Shown here piece after piece: positions 46,301-58,700 of a stretch of DNA of 64,000 nt. The position numbers and the translations under genes are program-made. Below the pieces are notes generated by a model. The model was not told the DNA's origin, did not search any database, and saw only the letters and a list, made by a program, of their open reading frames with translations. Positions within the stretch are counted from its first letter, which is position 1. Every line of letters begins with the position of its first letter. Source of the stretch: Branchiostoma floridae (taxonomy: Eukaryota > Chordata > Leptocardii > Amphioxiformes > Branchiostomatidae); assembly GCF_000003815.2 (NCBI RefSeq), contig NC_049981.1, positions 23,542,273 to 23,606,272 on the forward strand, in the 5' to 3' direction.

Positions 46301-46868
46301 ATCATGGTGTGTGCCGGGTATGACCATGGACAGGATGACGCTTGTAACGTAAGTCTGTTGTCTGTTGAAATTATTTTTACCAGTTGGTGTTTTGTTGCTC
46401 TGTCTGCGCGCGCTCGTGTGTGTGCAGTAATGTCCTACAGGGTGCCGTTCAACCAGAATGCACCGAGGCAATGATGTAATATGTAACAAGGAGAATCTGA
46501 ATAAGTCGGTGGTTTGGCTATTGTCCAATGTTGTAGACAAGCAGGGTGACTCATGGTTAGGGCTACCCTTTTAGAGTTTGTTGCTGGCACTAGAACTTTG
46601 TACCTTCAGATGACCTATCAACCTGATATAGCTACTGTCGGAAGTATCATAGTGTTTTTCCATTAGTGAATATTTTGTCCCTATATGTGTTATTCAGGGA
46701 GACTCTGGTGGTCCATTCATCTGTCCGTCCCCTGACGGCAGCCGCTGGGAACTGAATGGAATCGTCAGCTGGGGAGAACAGCCGTGCGGTGCGCAGTACA
46801 AGCCCTCCGCCTACACCCGAGTCACCGCCTTCAAGAGCTGGATCCAGCAGACCATCCAATCCAACTAG
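43375..46868 (+). CDS. trypsin-like serine protease (S1 family), complete, six exons
   Basis: Exons 43375-43426, 43965-44208, 44777-44944, 45644-45759, 46194-46348 and 46698-46868 keep frame and give about 301 residues. A signal peptide ([17 protein letters not shown]) is followed by a Gly/Ser/Thr-rich pro-region with one Cys (DPNCG) and activation site SRIIGGQ. The triad is TAGHC (His), NDVALM (Asp) and GDSGGP (Ser). Asp six residues before the Ser (DDACNGDSGGP) predicts cleavage after Arg/Lys. The usual Gly at 226 appears to be Ser (YKPSAY). Expected action is secreted digestion or activation of other zymogens. An AATAAA lies 63 bases after the stop. Confidence 0.95.
44485..44757. repeat. 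22-23-bp minisatellite beside a trypsin exon
   Basis: About twelve diverged copies of CGTACGGTTGTCGTAAACCTAT run up to 20 bases before the exon at 44777. Confidence 0.85.
45547..45609 (+). repeat. hexanucleotide repeat (CAAGCA/CAAGTA)
   Basis: Ten or so CAAGYA units end 35 bases before the exon at 45644. Confidence 0.9.
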
Positions 46869-46931
46869 AGCCGGCTCTTGCTTGTGCTCCGAAGGTCCCA
46901 GAAAATACCGAGATCTGTCGGCACTCGGCAA

Positions 46932-46937
46932 AATAAA
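46932..46937 (+). promoter_or_regulatory. polyadenylation signal AATAAA
   Basis: A canonical hexamer lies 64 bases after the trypsin stop codon. Confidence 0.7.
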
Positions 46938-47689
46938 GTGATGTGACTCTAAACAACGTTTTGTGGAAAGATGAATCTTTTTACGACGTGTATTTTGTGT
47001 ACTTTAACATTTTGCATCATAGTCCAGAAATGAATTCAAGGGTTGCAAAAAATCAAATAAGGTCGCTGCGAGGTTGCAGCACGATCTTCGTCTAGCAAAA
47101 TGGTGCCTTATGTGATCACAAAACCATCTATGTGTCTGCCTCACTCAAGACTACTTACGATCTATAAGTCTGCATGCCTTCTTCAACAGCCTAAGCCTTA
47201 TCATATCTACCGATTGTTAACTGAGTCCTTGTAGTACAAAAGCTTACACAATCATCATACCTATGTATGATTACCATTTGGATATTTGTAATGTCCTGCT
47301 GTATGGATTGCTTTATAAATTGCCAGCTCGTATGTTAAGATCCCAGTCCACAAAAAGTCATTTCAAGCGCTCTGTACATGTCAAATCACTCGTTCCCAGG
47401 GCGGTCACGGCTGGCGAGGTCGCCTTGGAGGCGTTACTCACACTTTGAGTAGCCGAGTATCCAAGTACTGAAAAGTCATCCGGCAACTTATTTTAGCCAC
47501 TGGTCTCATATTGATGCCGTAGGTGTCTATTATATTGTCCATCGTTATTGGAAGAATTGTCTTATATTTCGGTGTGCCAATTTTCTACGAGGCTCCCTGA
47601 CTGCCCGGTGCAGCGTTCAAGGCTTATGCAATACCCACTAGCCAATAGGTAACCATCTGCCATCATTCCCATAACGTCAGTTGAAATGA

Positions 47690-48043
47690 CCTCTACGACG
47701 CTCCGGACAACTTGCCACACAAGAGCCCGGAAACACAATATTTGATAGGACAGATAAACGTTCCTATATCCCTTAAAAGTCTACTCTGTGTTCAAGAATA
47801 CGGTCAGTTTTGCCGGCCACAAGAACTTAGAGTTAGAGAAGCAAGCAACATGTTCTGGCTGGTTTTTATACTGCTTTCTGCTGCTCAACATAGAGGTAAG
47901 ATGTATTTCATCTGTAACGTATGATATTAAAATGTTCGTTCAACAGATATAGTGATTTTATCTAACGCAACTGTCAATATTGTCTTTTTAGATGAGGCGG
48001 ACCGCTATACTGACGCCACTCAGTTCAACATCGAGACCTTTAC
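47690..48043 (+). CDS. partial copy of the trypsin promoter and signal exon
   Basis: 47720-47895 resembles 43250-43426. Shared parts are AGCCCGGAA, CAATATTTGA, GTTCAAGAAT, GTCAGTTTTGCC, CACAAGAACT/CACAAGGACT and the signal peptide MFWLVFILLSAAQHR (47850-47895) against [17 protein letters not shown] second exon at 47992-48043 would read DEADRYTDATQFNIETFT in phase. No protease-domain exon follows in the window, so it is either a broken duplicate or the start of a different secreted protein that took over this promoter. Confidence 0.55.
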
Positions 48044-50282
48044 GTAAGACGTATTTGGCCTTTCCAAATCCCGTGAATATGTGTTTTTATTATGATTCAG
48101 TTTACCTTAATCATACGTATCATTAATGTATTTATTTAAGTTCTTTTTTAATCTAAGTGTATGGCTGTCTCCTCTATTATTTTTTCCATTTATTTTTATT
48201 TTGCCTTCGCAGCAGGTAACGTGTCTGTGATGGATGTCATTGCTCTAAGAAAGGTACTAGTCGGAGATTATAGGATTTGCTTCTATATTGTTCTAAATAT
48301 CTACGTGGCACCCTGAAGCTTGGCAGTGGTGCGTTGGACATTACTCAAATGTTGTTATTGGCAGAAATAGTTTATGTTTATTGTAAATTCTTGCCCGTTA
48401 ACATGAGAGATTCAAACAGACTGCGTGTAGAAGGGTCTACTCCAGTCTAAAAGCTAACTCTAGATTCTGGCCATGGGTTATTGAGTTCGACGTCTTTTTC
48501 GGAGACAGTGGAAGACGAAAGATCACACCTTTTCTATTATGTGAAGGTTTTGTGATGTTAGAAGGAGAATTGTTTTCTTGCTGTCAGTGAATGTGAAGAA
48601 TCTAATTAGTGGCCTCTTCAAACAGCTCTTGTCTTTCGTGATCGTAGAACGAACAGTTGAGCATAATATGTGTTTCGACTTCCACCATGTTTCCTGTAAT
48701 GTTTGCAAGATATTGGCATATTTACTATTTGTAAACGCAGCTGCTGCTACACATTTCTACGTTCACAGGTACATGTAGTATGCATACCGAATTAGCCTAC
48801 CTACAATGAAAATATTACCTTCATAATATTTCATGACCATATACGACGTGATGCATATGTATCTTTAAAGTTTTGCCAAGTAAACAGTATGCTTTTTGGC
48901 ATATCTTATTACCTGGACGTCTAACCGTCATTGACGTCTCATGTCTATGGTATGTGTCCAACGACGTACGTCACAGTCCAATGACGTTATGGCAGCGAAT
49001 CTGTACAATATGGCAACTGTTACTATAAAGAGATCACGGATTTATCTTCCACTAAACTGACCGAAAATGTAGAGGGGTAAGTCCCTATAGTTAATTTCAG
49101 TGTTGGATGTAAAGTTTTAGCAATTTTTCTATAATTTATTCTACCAACACAGATAAACTTTCATGCTAAGACATTGCATTGTGTTTGAATTGTAGTGGTT
49201 TCTTTCATTTACCAGTCAGCACACGAATAACGCACACATCACGAATTCTCGGCATGTTCTGTCACAAAGGAAAATTCGTTAAGGCACAAACCACTGGAGC
49301 AGCAAGGACAATCCAATTCGTCAGGTTCTAAAGAGAGCTCAATCGATACCCTAACCCTATTAGTGGCTATTTTCATCTTCTGAAATGCTCAAAACTCGTG
49401 GAAATACCCCTAATCTGAGTTAAACAATCATTTACAGTGACAACAATTTCCAACGCCGTCTTCATTCTCATCAGTTTGGTATTTCATAAGTCATTTATTA
49501 AGATGATCTTTACTGTTTGCTTTAAGATATTAGAATGGGAATGACTTTAATTACCTTCAACTCAGATACTACAGGGGGTTTATTGTTTACCCACGTATGC
49601 TGTGCTTGATGCTGAACTAAGGTTTCCTCCGTCAATCTTTAAGGACCAGGACCAGGAAACCTAGGTCACATCTCTTGCATATCGAACCCTTTTCATCTAG
49701 ACACATTTCGCAGTCCTAAGTAAGCGCACTAAGTAAAGGAATGGTAATCTGTAGTAACCCAGTGCCCCAATTACCTTGTTGAAAGACTCTCCCGTAGGCA
49801 AGAATCAACGATTCTTTGAACTGTGACCGAGGTGTCAGAAAAAGGGGCCGGTGAGGCTGCATATATGCATCACACACCCTCTGATATCTGGATGAAGGGG
49901 ATGAATTGTATGTTTTAGCGACTCCTAGAGTAACACTTCATGACTGAAGCCGTTAAGAAGGGGTTTGCGACGACATCGACATTCATCTTGTAGGTAGGAG
50001 CCTTTGAGAATAGGCGACATATATCGATCGGGATAGAGGGATATACAGCCAGAACCCAACTTTTCGTCCAGGCATAAATATGGATGTTATGGAAAACACC
50101 AAGGTTCATGTCCCCCATCTCGCCCAACTATGCCCAATTTGTAGATTTCCAAATTACATAGGACGTCACCTGAATAAGTGCTGTTAAGGTTATTGCAAAT
50201 ATGTAATTCAGGACGTAGACATCTCCAGCTGCGTAGAGCATCCCCAATCAAAACTACAACTTCAGAAAGAACGAAAGAACGT

Positions 50283-50428
50283 GTTTGTGTGTGTGTGTGT
50301 GTGGGTGGGTGGGTGCATTGATGTATCTCTTTCTACATCTGAGTACGTGTGTGTGTGTGTGTGTGTGTGTGTGTTGTGTGTGTGTGTGTGTGTTGTGTGT
50401 GTGTGTTGTGTGTGTGTGTGTGTGTGTA
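50283..50428 (+). repeat. (GT)n microsatellite
   Basis: Interrupted GT tracts with GGTG and TTG variants. Confidence 0.95.
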
Positions 50429-50707
50429 CGTGGGGTACTATGACCTTATCCCAACCATATATTTCATGTCTTCACTTTTATTCCGTCTTTAGACAGCCGC
50501 GAAATCCAATGCTCTTACTGGCTTTGCATATCAACGCCCCCATCACATTAACCACCTCAGCTCTATATCATAAAGACACCATTGTCGCTTTCTTTGACTC
50601 TCTTATATATCTCCCCTTTGTCACACACCAGAATCATTGGTACCAATGTCAGGCAATTTCGAGTTTGAACAATATCAAACACACTGAATGTTAATCCTGA
50701 AATCACC

Positions 50708-50917
50708 TACTGTAAATGCATTTAAGTAAGCGGGATTCAATTTCGCGGTAACAGGAAAAAGGAATTTTCGCGGTGGTTTTAGTTTCGCGGTAGTCTATGC
50801 ACTGTAGTCTCTTACTGCCATGGAAAAATGTTTGCGGTGGTTTTAAGTTCGCGATGAAGCGACCACCGCGAAAACCGCGAACATTAATCCACCGCGAAAG
50901 TTTCTGCGTTTACAGTA
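50708..50917. mobile_element. MITE with TACTGTAAA ends
   Basis: TACTGTAAATGC at the left is matched by GCGTTTACAGTA at the right. Inside, TTTCGCGGT and ACCGCGAAA recur in both orientations. There is no coding capacity. A clear target duplication was not found. Confidence 0.7.
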
Positions 50918-52757
50918 TCTAAATTGCGCGATTGATTGGTTCCTTTCCACCCTAACTTGGCAAAAACATTCATGGTAGATTTAGCGCTATCTGGGGAAAA
51001 TGATAATTGAATCTTCTTGAGGCTGACATTGTGGTGGCACGAACGGGCTTACGGCTCAAGGATGCTTAAGCGGGACAAATGAGACCGCTTGCACCCACAG
51101 CTGCGACCCTGCGCCGGCCATACACACGCACCAATTGATTCCGAACATGGCGCTTTAGGAGGAAGGTGTCCGTCAGTACTGTCCATTGGGTTTTACCCAA
51201 ATGTCCCTGCCAAACTGGGCCGATTCGTCAGCAGATTTTCAGTTAACACCCCAAAATTATCACACGAATGAAGAACAATGTCGCACTCTACTTCATGGTA
51301 AAACAGATCGCTTGTGCTGCGTACAAAACACCTAGAAAACCAGTCAGAAGTTACGCGGCTGGTGCTGTTTATGTTAGATAGAATTTTGGACGTTATTTAC
51401 AAGACTAAGGTGTGCTCGGCATGCATGGTGGGGTAAAGGGCAAATCATAATTGATGTTATCCTATGGGTGCCAAAGCACGATCAAGCCAGGGTAGGGAGG
51501 CCCTGCACAACTGGCTTACAGCATATTTGGGAGCATTCGTGTTGAGAGCTTCCTAGAGCTATGGAGGGTCGGGAGAGATGGAGGGAAAGAGGACCGTCCG
51601 AGCATCTAGCTCGCCTAGAGATGATGATGATGATGAGTCAGCCCTAGCCTTGTGCATTGACAGACGGATAATTCATTCACATGAGCTAAGAATCACCTCT
51701 TAACAGGCAAAGTAGCTGCATGTTGTATTATTACACTGGTAGCTGAAAGATGGTTGCTGTAAACACGGTGCATTATACAGTCTTAAGCTTTATGGGCAAT
51801 GGATGTTTTTAACCAGAGACAGTCGGGTAAGGTAAAGGTAGTTGCTTAACGCAAGCAAGGTTTCCATTGCGATTTAGACTGGTTCTCTTAGGCCTATGGG
51901 TCTATCGAGTGATTCCAAATTATTCCAAATTAGCCGCTTCCAGCTTTCCCCCTCTTTTTCCACTTGGTTGCAGGCTGCCGCAGAGGCTCGTCAAGGGTGC
52001 CTGGGGGACCAATGAATAAAAAGAAGGCGACAGTCAATTATAAGGCAATGATTAGGTTCTCTGGCGCGGGTTCTCGGTTATACGCACAGGGGTAAACCAT
52101 CGGGGATGCCGTGAGCTCGGATTTGGCGTGCTTGGTATGTTATGAATTCGTAATTCCCTTTACTGTCTCGTTACTGCATTTTAACAATATCTCAATCGTT
52201 TCTATGTGATTACAGTGTCACGGCAATCGCGATAACATCTCGTACATAGAAATTATTGTGAAATGTACATTCAATTTGACATATGTCTGACAGACCGTAA
52301 ATTTTACCTGACAAATTGCTTTGACAGTTAAAACTGTGGTGTAATAATAGTATCCTTTGTTAACACACCATGCTCGTGGTCCTCCGTAAGTGTACTGTGA
52401 TTAGATTTGATCAGGTGGGAAACCATGCAGAGGACGAAGTTCATTGGTTAGTGTAGGAAGATCCGTTCACTACTTTGAGCGCGCTTATTATCGGCAACCA
52501 CAGCAGAGCCGCGGCATGCAGCATACGTCAGGGTGATAGATCTGTAGAGCCTCGATGCGCAGTAGGACCCAACGACCCATCCCGGGCCGCCCTGGAAATC
52601 CAGCCGTCACTCACACCCAGTGTGTAGAAACACCACACACTGTACCCAGTGTGCATTGTCAAGTGAGCCTGGGAGGGACCGTCACGCGCATTCGTATCTA
52701 CAGACACAATTCGGTGGCGCTTCTCGGGTACCTACAACAACTGCCAAGACTGCCACC

Positions 52758-55700
52758 ATGAGCAAGGCAACCAATGTCCTCGTCATAGCGGTCCTGCTTG
52801 CAAGAGGATATACCAGAAAGTTAAGGTGAGCTTCCTGTTAACGTTTAGCATTTTGAATATGCCTTTGATGAAAAACATTTTTTGCTCATTTTTTCATCGT
52901 TAACTTTGTGTCATGAAGCGAACACGTTTCTATCATGTGAGCAAATGTAGATAGCTGCATATTCTGGTAAGGCAATCTGTGCTAATGTCGATGCGTTACG
53001 TGCTTTATCGTGTTCCGCCCGGATGTTGGAGAGAGATAAGGCAAAATGAAGCTATTCAGCGTCAGGAAGAACACCGAGAACAACTTATTCCCGTAGAAGA
53101 TTGCACTATTATTGTCAAAAGCAATTTTCATCGCCGTATTCAAAAGAAATACAGACGTATTCTGAGAGATAAACAGAAGAGACGGTACAGCTACTGCATG
53201 GAATTCTTATGTTTTGTTTGAACAGCGAAATCGTAGCATTGTGGCAACGTCACATATTACGCTACGGAAACATGAACGTGAAGCACAAACCAAATTCATT
53301 ACGTGCTATAAAGTGAGGAAACTTTGTCAAAAGGGGCTCCATTATATTAAAGAAGGCAATATCTATTCATGGCAATAAACCAAACGTGACCTTAAATGTG
53401 TATCAAAGTACATTACGCGGCTCAAAGTAAATAATGGCTGAATGATTCAAACATAAAACATGTCACTCATCTTTGACGTAGATATGCACACACGCAGGCA
53501 CACCTATAAACACACATACACACACACACAAACACACACACACACACTCAGGCAAACTCATGCACACTTATAAACACACACAGACACACGAACATTCATA
53601 CACACACACACTTATAAACACACACATACATGTACATACACACACAAATACATACATACACATACACATACATACAAACACAAACGCACACAAACATCAT
53701 CACACGCACACGAAGGCAAACGCACGATGACAAACAAACGAAGACAAACACACACACAAACGAACACGAACTCACACACACACAAGCGCGCGCACACATA
53801 CATACAGACAGATACGCACACCCATACACAGATACGCACAAACACAAGCTTGCGCACACGCACATACACATACAGAAGTAACGAGGGCCGCCCTAAGATG
53901 CTCGCTTTTTTACGCGCTCGAACTCACGGCGCTCCATCACTAGTTGCCAAAGAGTGGTCAAGTTTTTATCAATGAATTTAGAGACCATACTTGAATAAGG
54001 AAGGCATCAATACTGTTCATGAACCCTTCACCCTCCTCGTTACAACTGGCAAACACCGAGGACGTTTACTTTATCGCGAATATAAGTTCCGATTTTGAGC
54101 TGCATTAAACAGTGCGCCCTAACTTGCCCCGCTTTTGGAATTTGCTCTCTTCGGAAGCTGGTGACCAATTTAGACAAACATAAATAAAAGGTCTAATTTT
54201 ATGATAGATCAGCTTTCTTTTGACAGTAGAATTGTGATTGTGTGTGCTTCTTGTCTCCCGCAAGGAGGGCTAAATCCTTCACAATCCAGGTCGTGTTTTC
54301 ATGGGAAATGGGCGAAATGCACTGAATGCGGCGGCCCGACTAACAAAATCATTACGAAAAACGACAACGCCAAAATCACAAGAAACTCTGTGTACGTATT
54401 GGGAAACATATTCGACATCACTCTGTGAAGTTTCATTTTTATAGACGGTACGAATCATTTTGAGTAACAAATCTTTTGGGCGTTCGCTCGTCTGCCACCT
54501 GCGGGGCCACACTCCCTGGGGAAAGCAACGGCGGCGATGCTTATGTTGTTTTTTCTATGGTCGGTCTTCTACTCAACAAACATTTGAAGACCAATATTTG
54601 TAGTGTTTTGTGAAGCTTTATTTCTTATGTGTATGACAGTTGTGTGTCTGTTTTTTACTGGTTGTTTATTTATGGACACGAGCCACCAATACCTAGTTAC
54701 AGGTGACCACAGTGACATTATTGTAAACATTCTGTCTTAAAAAAAAGGGAAGTAAATATGTGTAAAAACATTTTTGAAAGAAAAAAGCTGTTTGTTTGGA
54801 CTTGGTTTATTTACCTTTCTAATCATCATAGTCAGTGGCAACAAACACGGCGTACTTATGCATAATAAGATCAGCAAAAAATCCGGGCATCTTAGGGCAG
54901 GGCGCATCTAAGGGCGGCCCCCGTTACATACAAACAAAAAAGACGTGTTTACCCTGTTTATTGCTACCAAGGGCAGAGATAGATAGAGAGAAAGAGAGAG
55001 ACAATGCAAGAGAGGGAGAGAGATACAGAGAGGGGAAAGGCACACACACACAATACATGATAAATTTTACATATAAAGTATAGACGTACAGACAAACTAA
55101 CTAACTGCACATGTATAGGTTCGTTACATATAACTATTGGTTTGTCTGTACTATTTACAGGTATGCAGAAGAAAGTAATTTTACAGACTACGACGAAGCG
55201 CCCTACTATTTTATCTTCAAGAACTACGACAACCGACTCAGACCTAATTTCGCAGGTAACGTTTCCGTTGCATGAAGATTTGTGTGATTGAAAGAACAGA
55301 ATATTTATCTTCTTTACATGTACATTTGAATGTATTGTTGAGAACGTGTATGTATACCCCTCTAGGTACCCCTGTGTCTGTCGGCATCGCCATAGACGTT
55401 TCCAGCATCGATAGTATTTCAGACCAAGATATGGTAGGTTCTATTTCCTGTAAATGTTACATAGTCAGTTAATGGGGTCATTTAGACTGCTATTAAATGC
55501 CACCAATTCACACAATGTGTTTCTGTCCATTGATTTTTCCCCACGGGAAGCGACACCCTGGTTTCCTGCCAAGGCCGAAAAATAATTACACTTCTAACGA
55601 TTGGCTGACAAACGTTCTGTCATTTCTGACATTTTATAACGCATATGGATTTCCACCTGATACTTTTCTTTCTGAAAACGCCATGCAATGCTGGTCCGTG

Positions 55701-58700
55701 ATCAGGTCACATTCCTGTAATCTCTGACCCAGCGCGAGACCGACCTCTATCATGGACAACATCCGGTGTTCACTCCGTGTATGACAGAAGTTCAATATTT
55801 TATATTAAAAGAACACGGAAGAAAATAAGTGCTTTTTGTTAAAGACGAGCCTAAATTCTGTTTCTACTAAAAGTCAATAGAAGCCTCAGGAGAACAACAT
55901 TTAAACTTTACTTACACATTGGTTAGGTTATAAACCCGCAGGAATACCTTTGTTTGGTGTTGGTTCGTTGAATAAAATGCACTGCACTTTTTTACGTACA
56001 CGGTAACAAATGAATCTAGCCCTCAGTCACAGGCAGCTGCCTTTGTTAATTTTACCATATCTTCGTAGCCCACGGAGCTTTAAGTCCACTTCATTAAATG
56101 TGGCGCAGGCCGTACAGTTTCATATAACTCTTTTTTTGTAGCCTTCATAGCAGGCACCTTGGCAGGTCTTTTGTTCTCGCTTATTATGTGCCATTTGATT
56201 TTCTGTTGGTAGATTGCATAGACAGATTTCATATACTGTCAGAAACCTTGTACAATCAGAACTGATGTACAGTCAGAAAACAAGACATGATAAGCTGAAT
56301 AAAATCTCAGATGGAAAACATATTGTTGTTAAGACTAGTCCTATATATATATATAACGTTATAGTCCATTTTGCTAGATAATATCAAAGTGTCTGCTGCA
56401 TAACGTATACTCGAGGGGTGAGGCTATTAATGCTTTAGTTGATTGCGGTAAGATTGTCACGAAGCTTTAATCGTACTACGTTTTATTGGCTTCATTGCAA
56501 AATATATCAATCACTGTTATTGTTCAATCCTGTAGTCACGTGGTATGTCATGTCGTGAGGCCTGCCAATTCTGACACAGGTTTGGTGTTGGCGCCGCTGA
56601 ATGCACAGTTAAACATCAGTCTAAGGTAGATACAATATTCTTTATCGCAGTCAACGCAAAATATAGTTGTAATAAAAGGAGATTAAAATATTTCACTAAA
56701 GGATCATCTTACACGTATATGCATAAAAACATATCTGCGATGATAGATGTCACTGATAAGATACGAGAAGGAATCTATATCGCGACTTCTAAAGTAATCA
56801 TCCCGGTAAAACCACTGGATAGCAGAATCCCAAAATTGATTTGTGAAGTCAATATGCATCAAATACTATAATCCGACTGCTATGTCGTATTACGTCTTTC
56901 TATCTTTCCGGCCCGCTTTTTTTGTTCCTTGGCAAGGTAACCATTTAGTCCAGATGGAAAGAATAGAACGAAATCAAATATTTTCTACAATAATCTGTGA
57001 CATTTTCTATCTTTTCTGTAAAGTTCCATAAAGTTCACCCCTGAACTCCCGTGCTGTTACGACATGTCTGGGAAGAAGGAATTTAGTATTTTTGAGAACT
57101 GATCTTCTGACATTTATCTACTCTGCGCTCGCCTATTTCCGGTACTTAAGATAATCTCCGAGTGGGAGAAACGATAGAAGACAATCTTATTGACGTGATA
57201 CGTGCTCTGTAGTTTTACCGCCCTTATTTGACGTGATACGTGCTCTGTAGTTTTACCGCCCTTCAACGCTTGGCTGGCCTGGCTATTGTTGTCAAATGTA
57301 TGTTATTTTTGTACTAAAAGTTGGATTTTGTTGAGGAACCAAAAAGCCAGTTTCAATATTTATTTATTTATCAATAACCTTATCATTTTTTGCCCTTCAG
57401 CATGTCGTTCAAAACCAACGAAAAAAGTACACACGAGGAATGTTTCCCTCCTAGTTTTGTAATTGCAAAAGCTAGTTACACCTCTAGAATAGAACGAATG
57501 ATTAGAATGAGGCTGATTTGCAATTAAACTTTATCTTTAAGCTTCGATGTTCGTCAAGTTTGAAATATGAATCTAAATCTAATTGGCTAGTTGTAAGTAA
57601 AAACATACTCCCCAAATGTAGCCCCCCTCCCGACGTCATGGTCACAAACCGTCGGGTATTGACCTCATCAGTTGGCAGGAGTAGTTTAGCCAGTTTGCTG
57701 GAATGCTACACGCAGTCGATACGCCATCGATTTTGTCTGCACCACAAGATAACCTCATTGTGCCAGAACTGAACTTAAGTTGAGACGAAGGCCCTTCTAT
57801 CTTCAGTCAGCAGATAAAAGGTCCATGACACGGTTGATGAGCTAAGTGCATCCTCCGTTGAATTGAGTGCTAGAACTCTTCGTCTCACAACTCGTTTGTC
57901 AAGTTATCGGACGCTTCCAACTATTGAGATGGTCGCCAATCGACTGTTCTTGGTCTACATACATCACCGGCTTAGCTATCGTCCAGGACCTATCAAGCTT
58001 TAGACACGTTATACATGGGGTTGTGACTACATACCGACATCCAGGTACCAGGATCTGCCAGGACGTACAAGCAGAGTCCGGTAGCTATTACTAGAACACG
58101 TTGTATAATTGGAACGCTGTATAAACTTGTATAAATAATTCAAGACAGAGTCAGTAATCACTAACTCATATGGAAATTTGAAGAAGGAAATGAATAAAAG
58201 GAATGGAAAATATAGCACAGACTGAGTTACAACTGTGACATTAAAAACGAAAGAAAAAGTTGAAAATGGGGAATTCGAGAGTTAGTTCTGGTAGAGCGGT
58301 ACTAAGCACTTCCCGTTGTAATTCATGGTGCTCGAGGCACTTTGCATAGTTCTGTAGATGTTTACAGCTTGTCATATGTGTGCTGGGATTTGGGGGTGAC
58401 ATGGAATCATCGCTGTGGTGCAGGTACAGGACGATGTGGTGTATGCATGCAGTCAGAATCCATTTGTAACGCGTCATTCGCATTTCCCTCTTCACTAAAT
58501 CAATCCAACATGCCCTATTTTCTCTATAAGATAAGAACGAGTGGGATTTGACAGTGAGGGAATGGTATTTAAAGTAGACAGACTGGTTCTCTTATACAGT
58601 AGCTAAGATGCAGAAAGAAAACCGAGGAGCCTTGTTAAAGCCAGTGGGTAACCATACGCACTGTTGGAAAGAACGATATGAACGCACACCACATGTACAT

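Larger units (their letters stand above)
48044..52757. other. 4.7-kb intergenic region, no gene recognised
   Basis: I find no exon with family similarity. A phrase GGTAACGTGTCTGTGATGG at about 48216 looks exon-like but is out of phase with the exon before. The rest holds a (GT)n tract, one MITE and unique sequence. The 3' part should contain the receptor gene promoter. Confidence 0.5.

Noticed and set aside
48213-48253. Exon reading GNVSVMDVIALRK after the duplicated signal exon
   Set aside because: It has an acceptor and a donor, but joining it to the exon ending at 48043 gives an immediate stop.
53596-53975. Several 80-90-codon frames on both strands
   Set aside because: They are translations of the (CA)n microsatellite.
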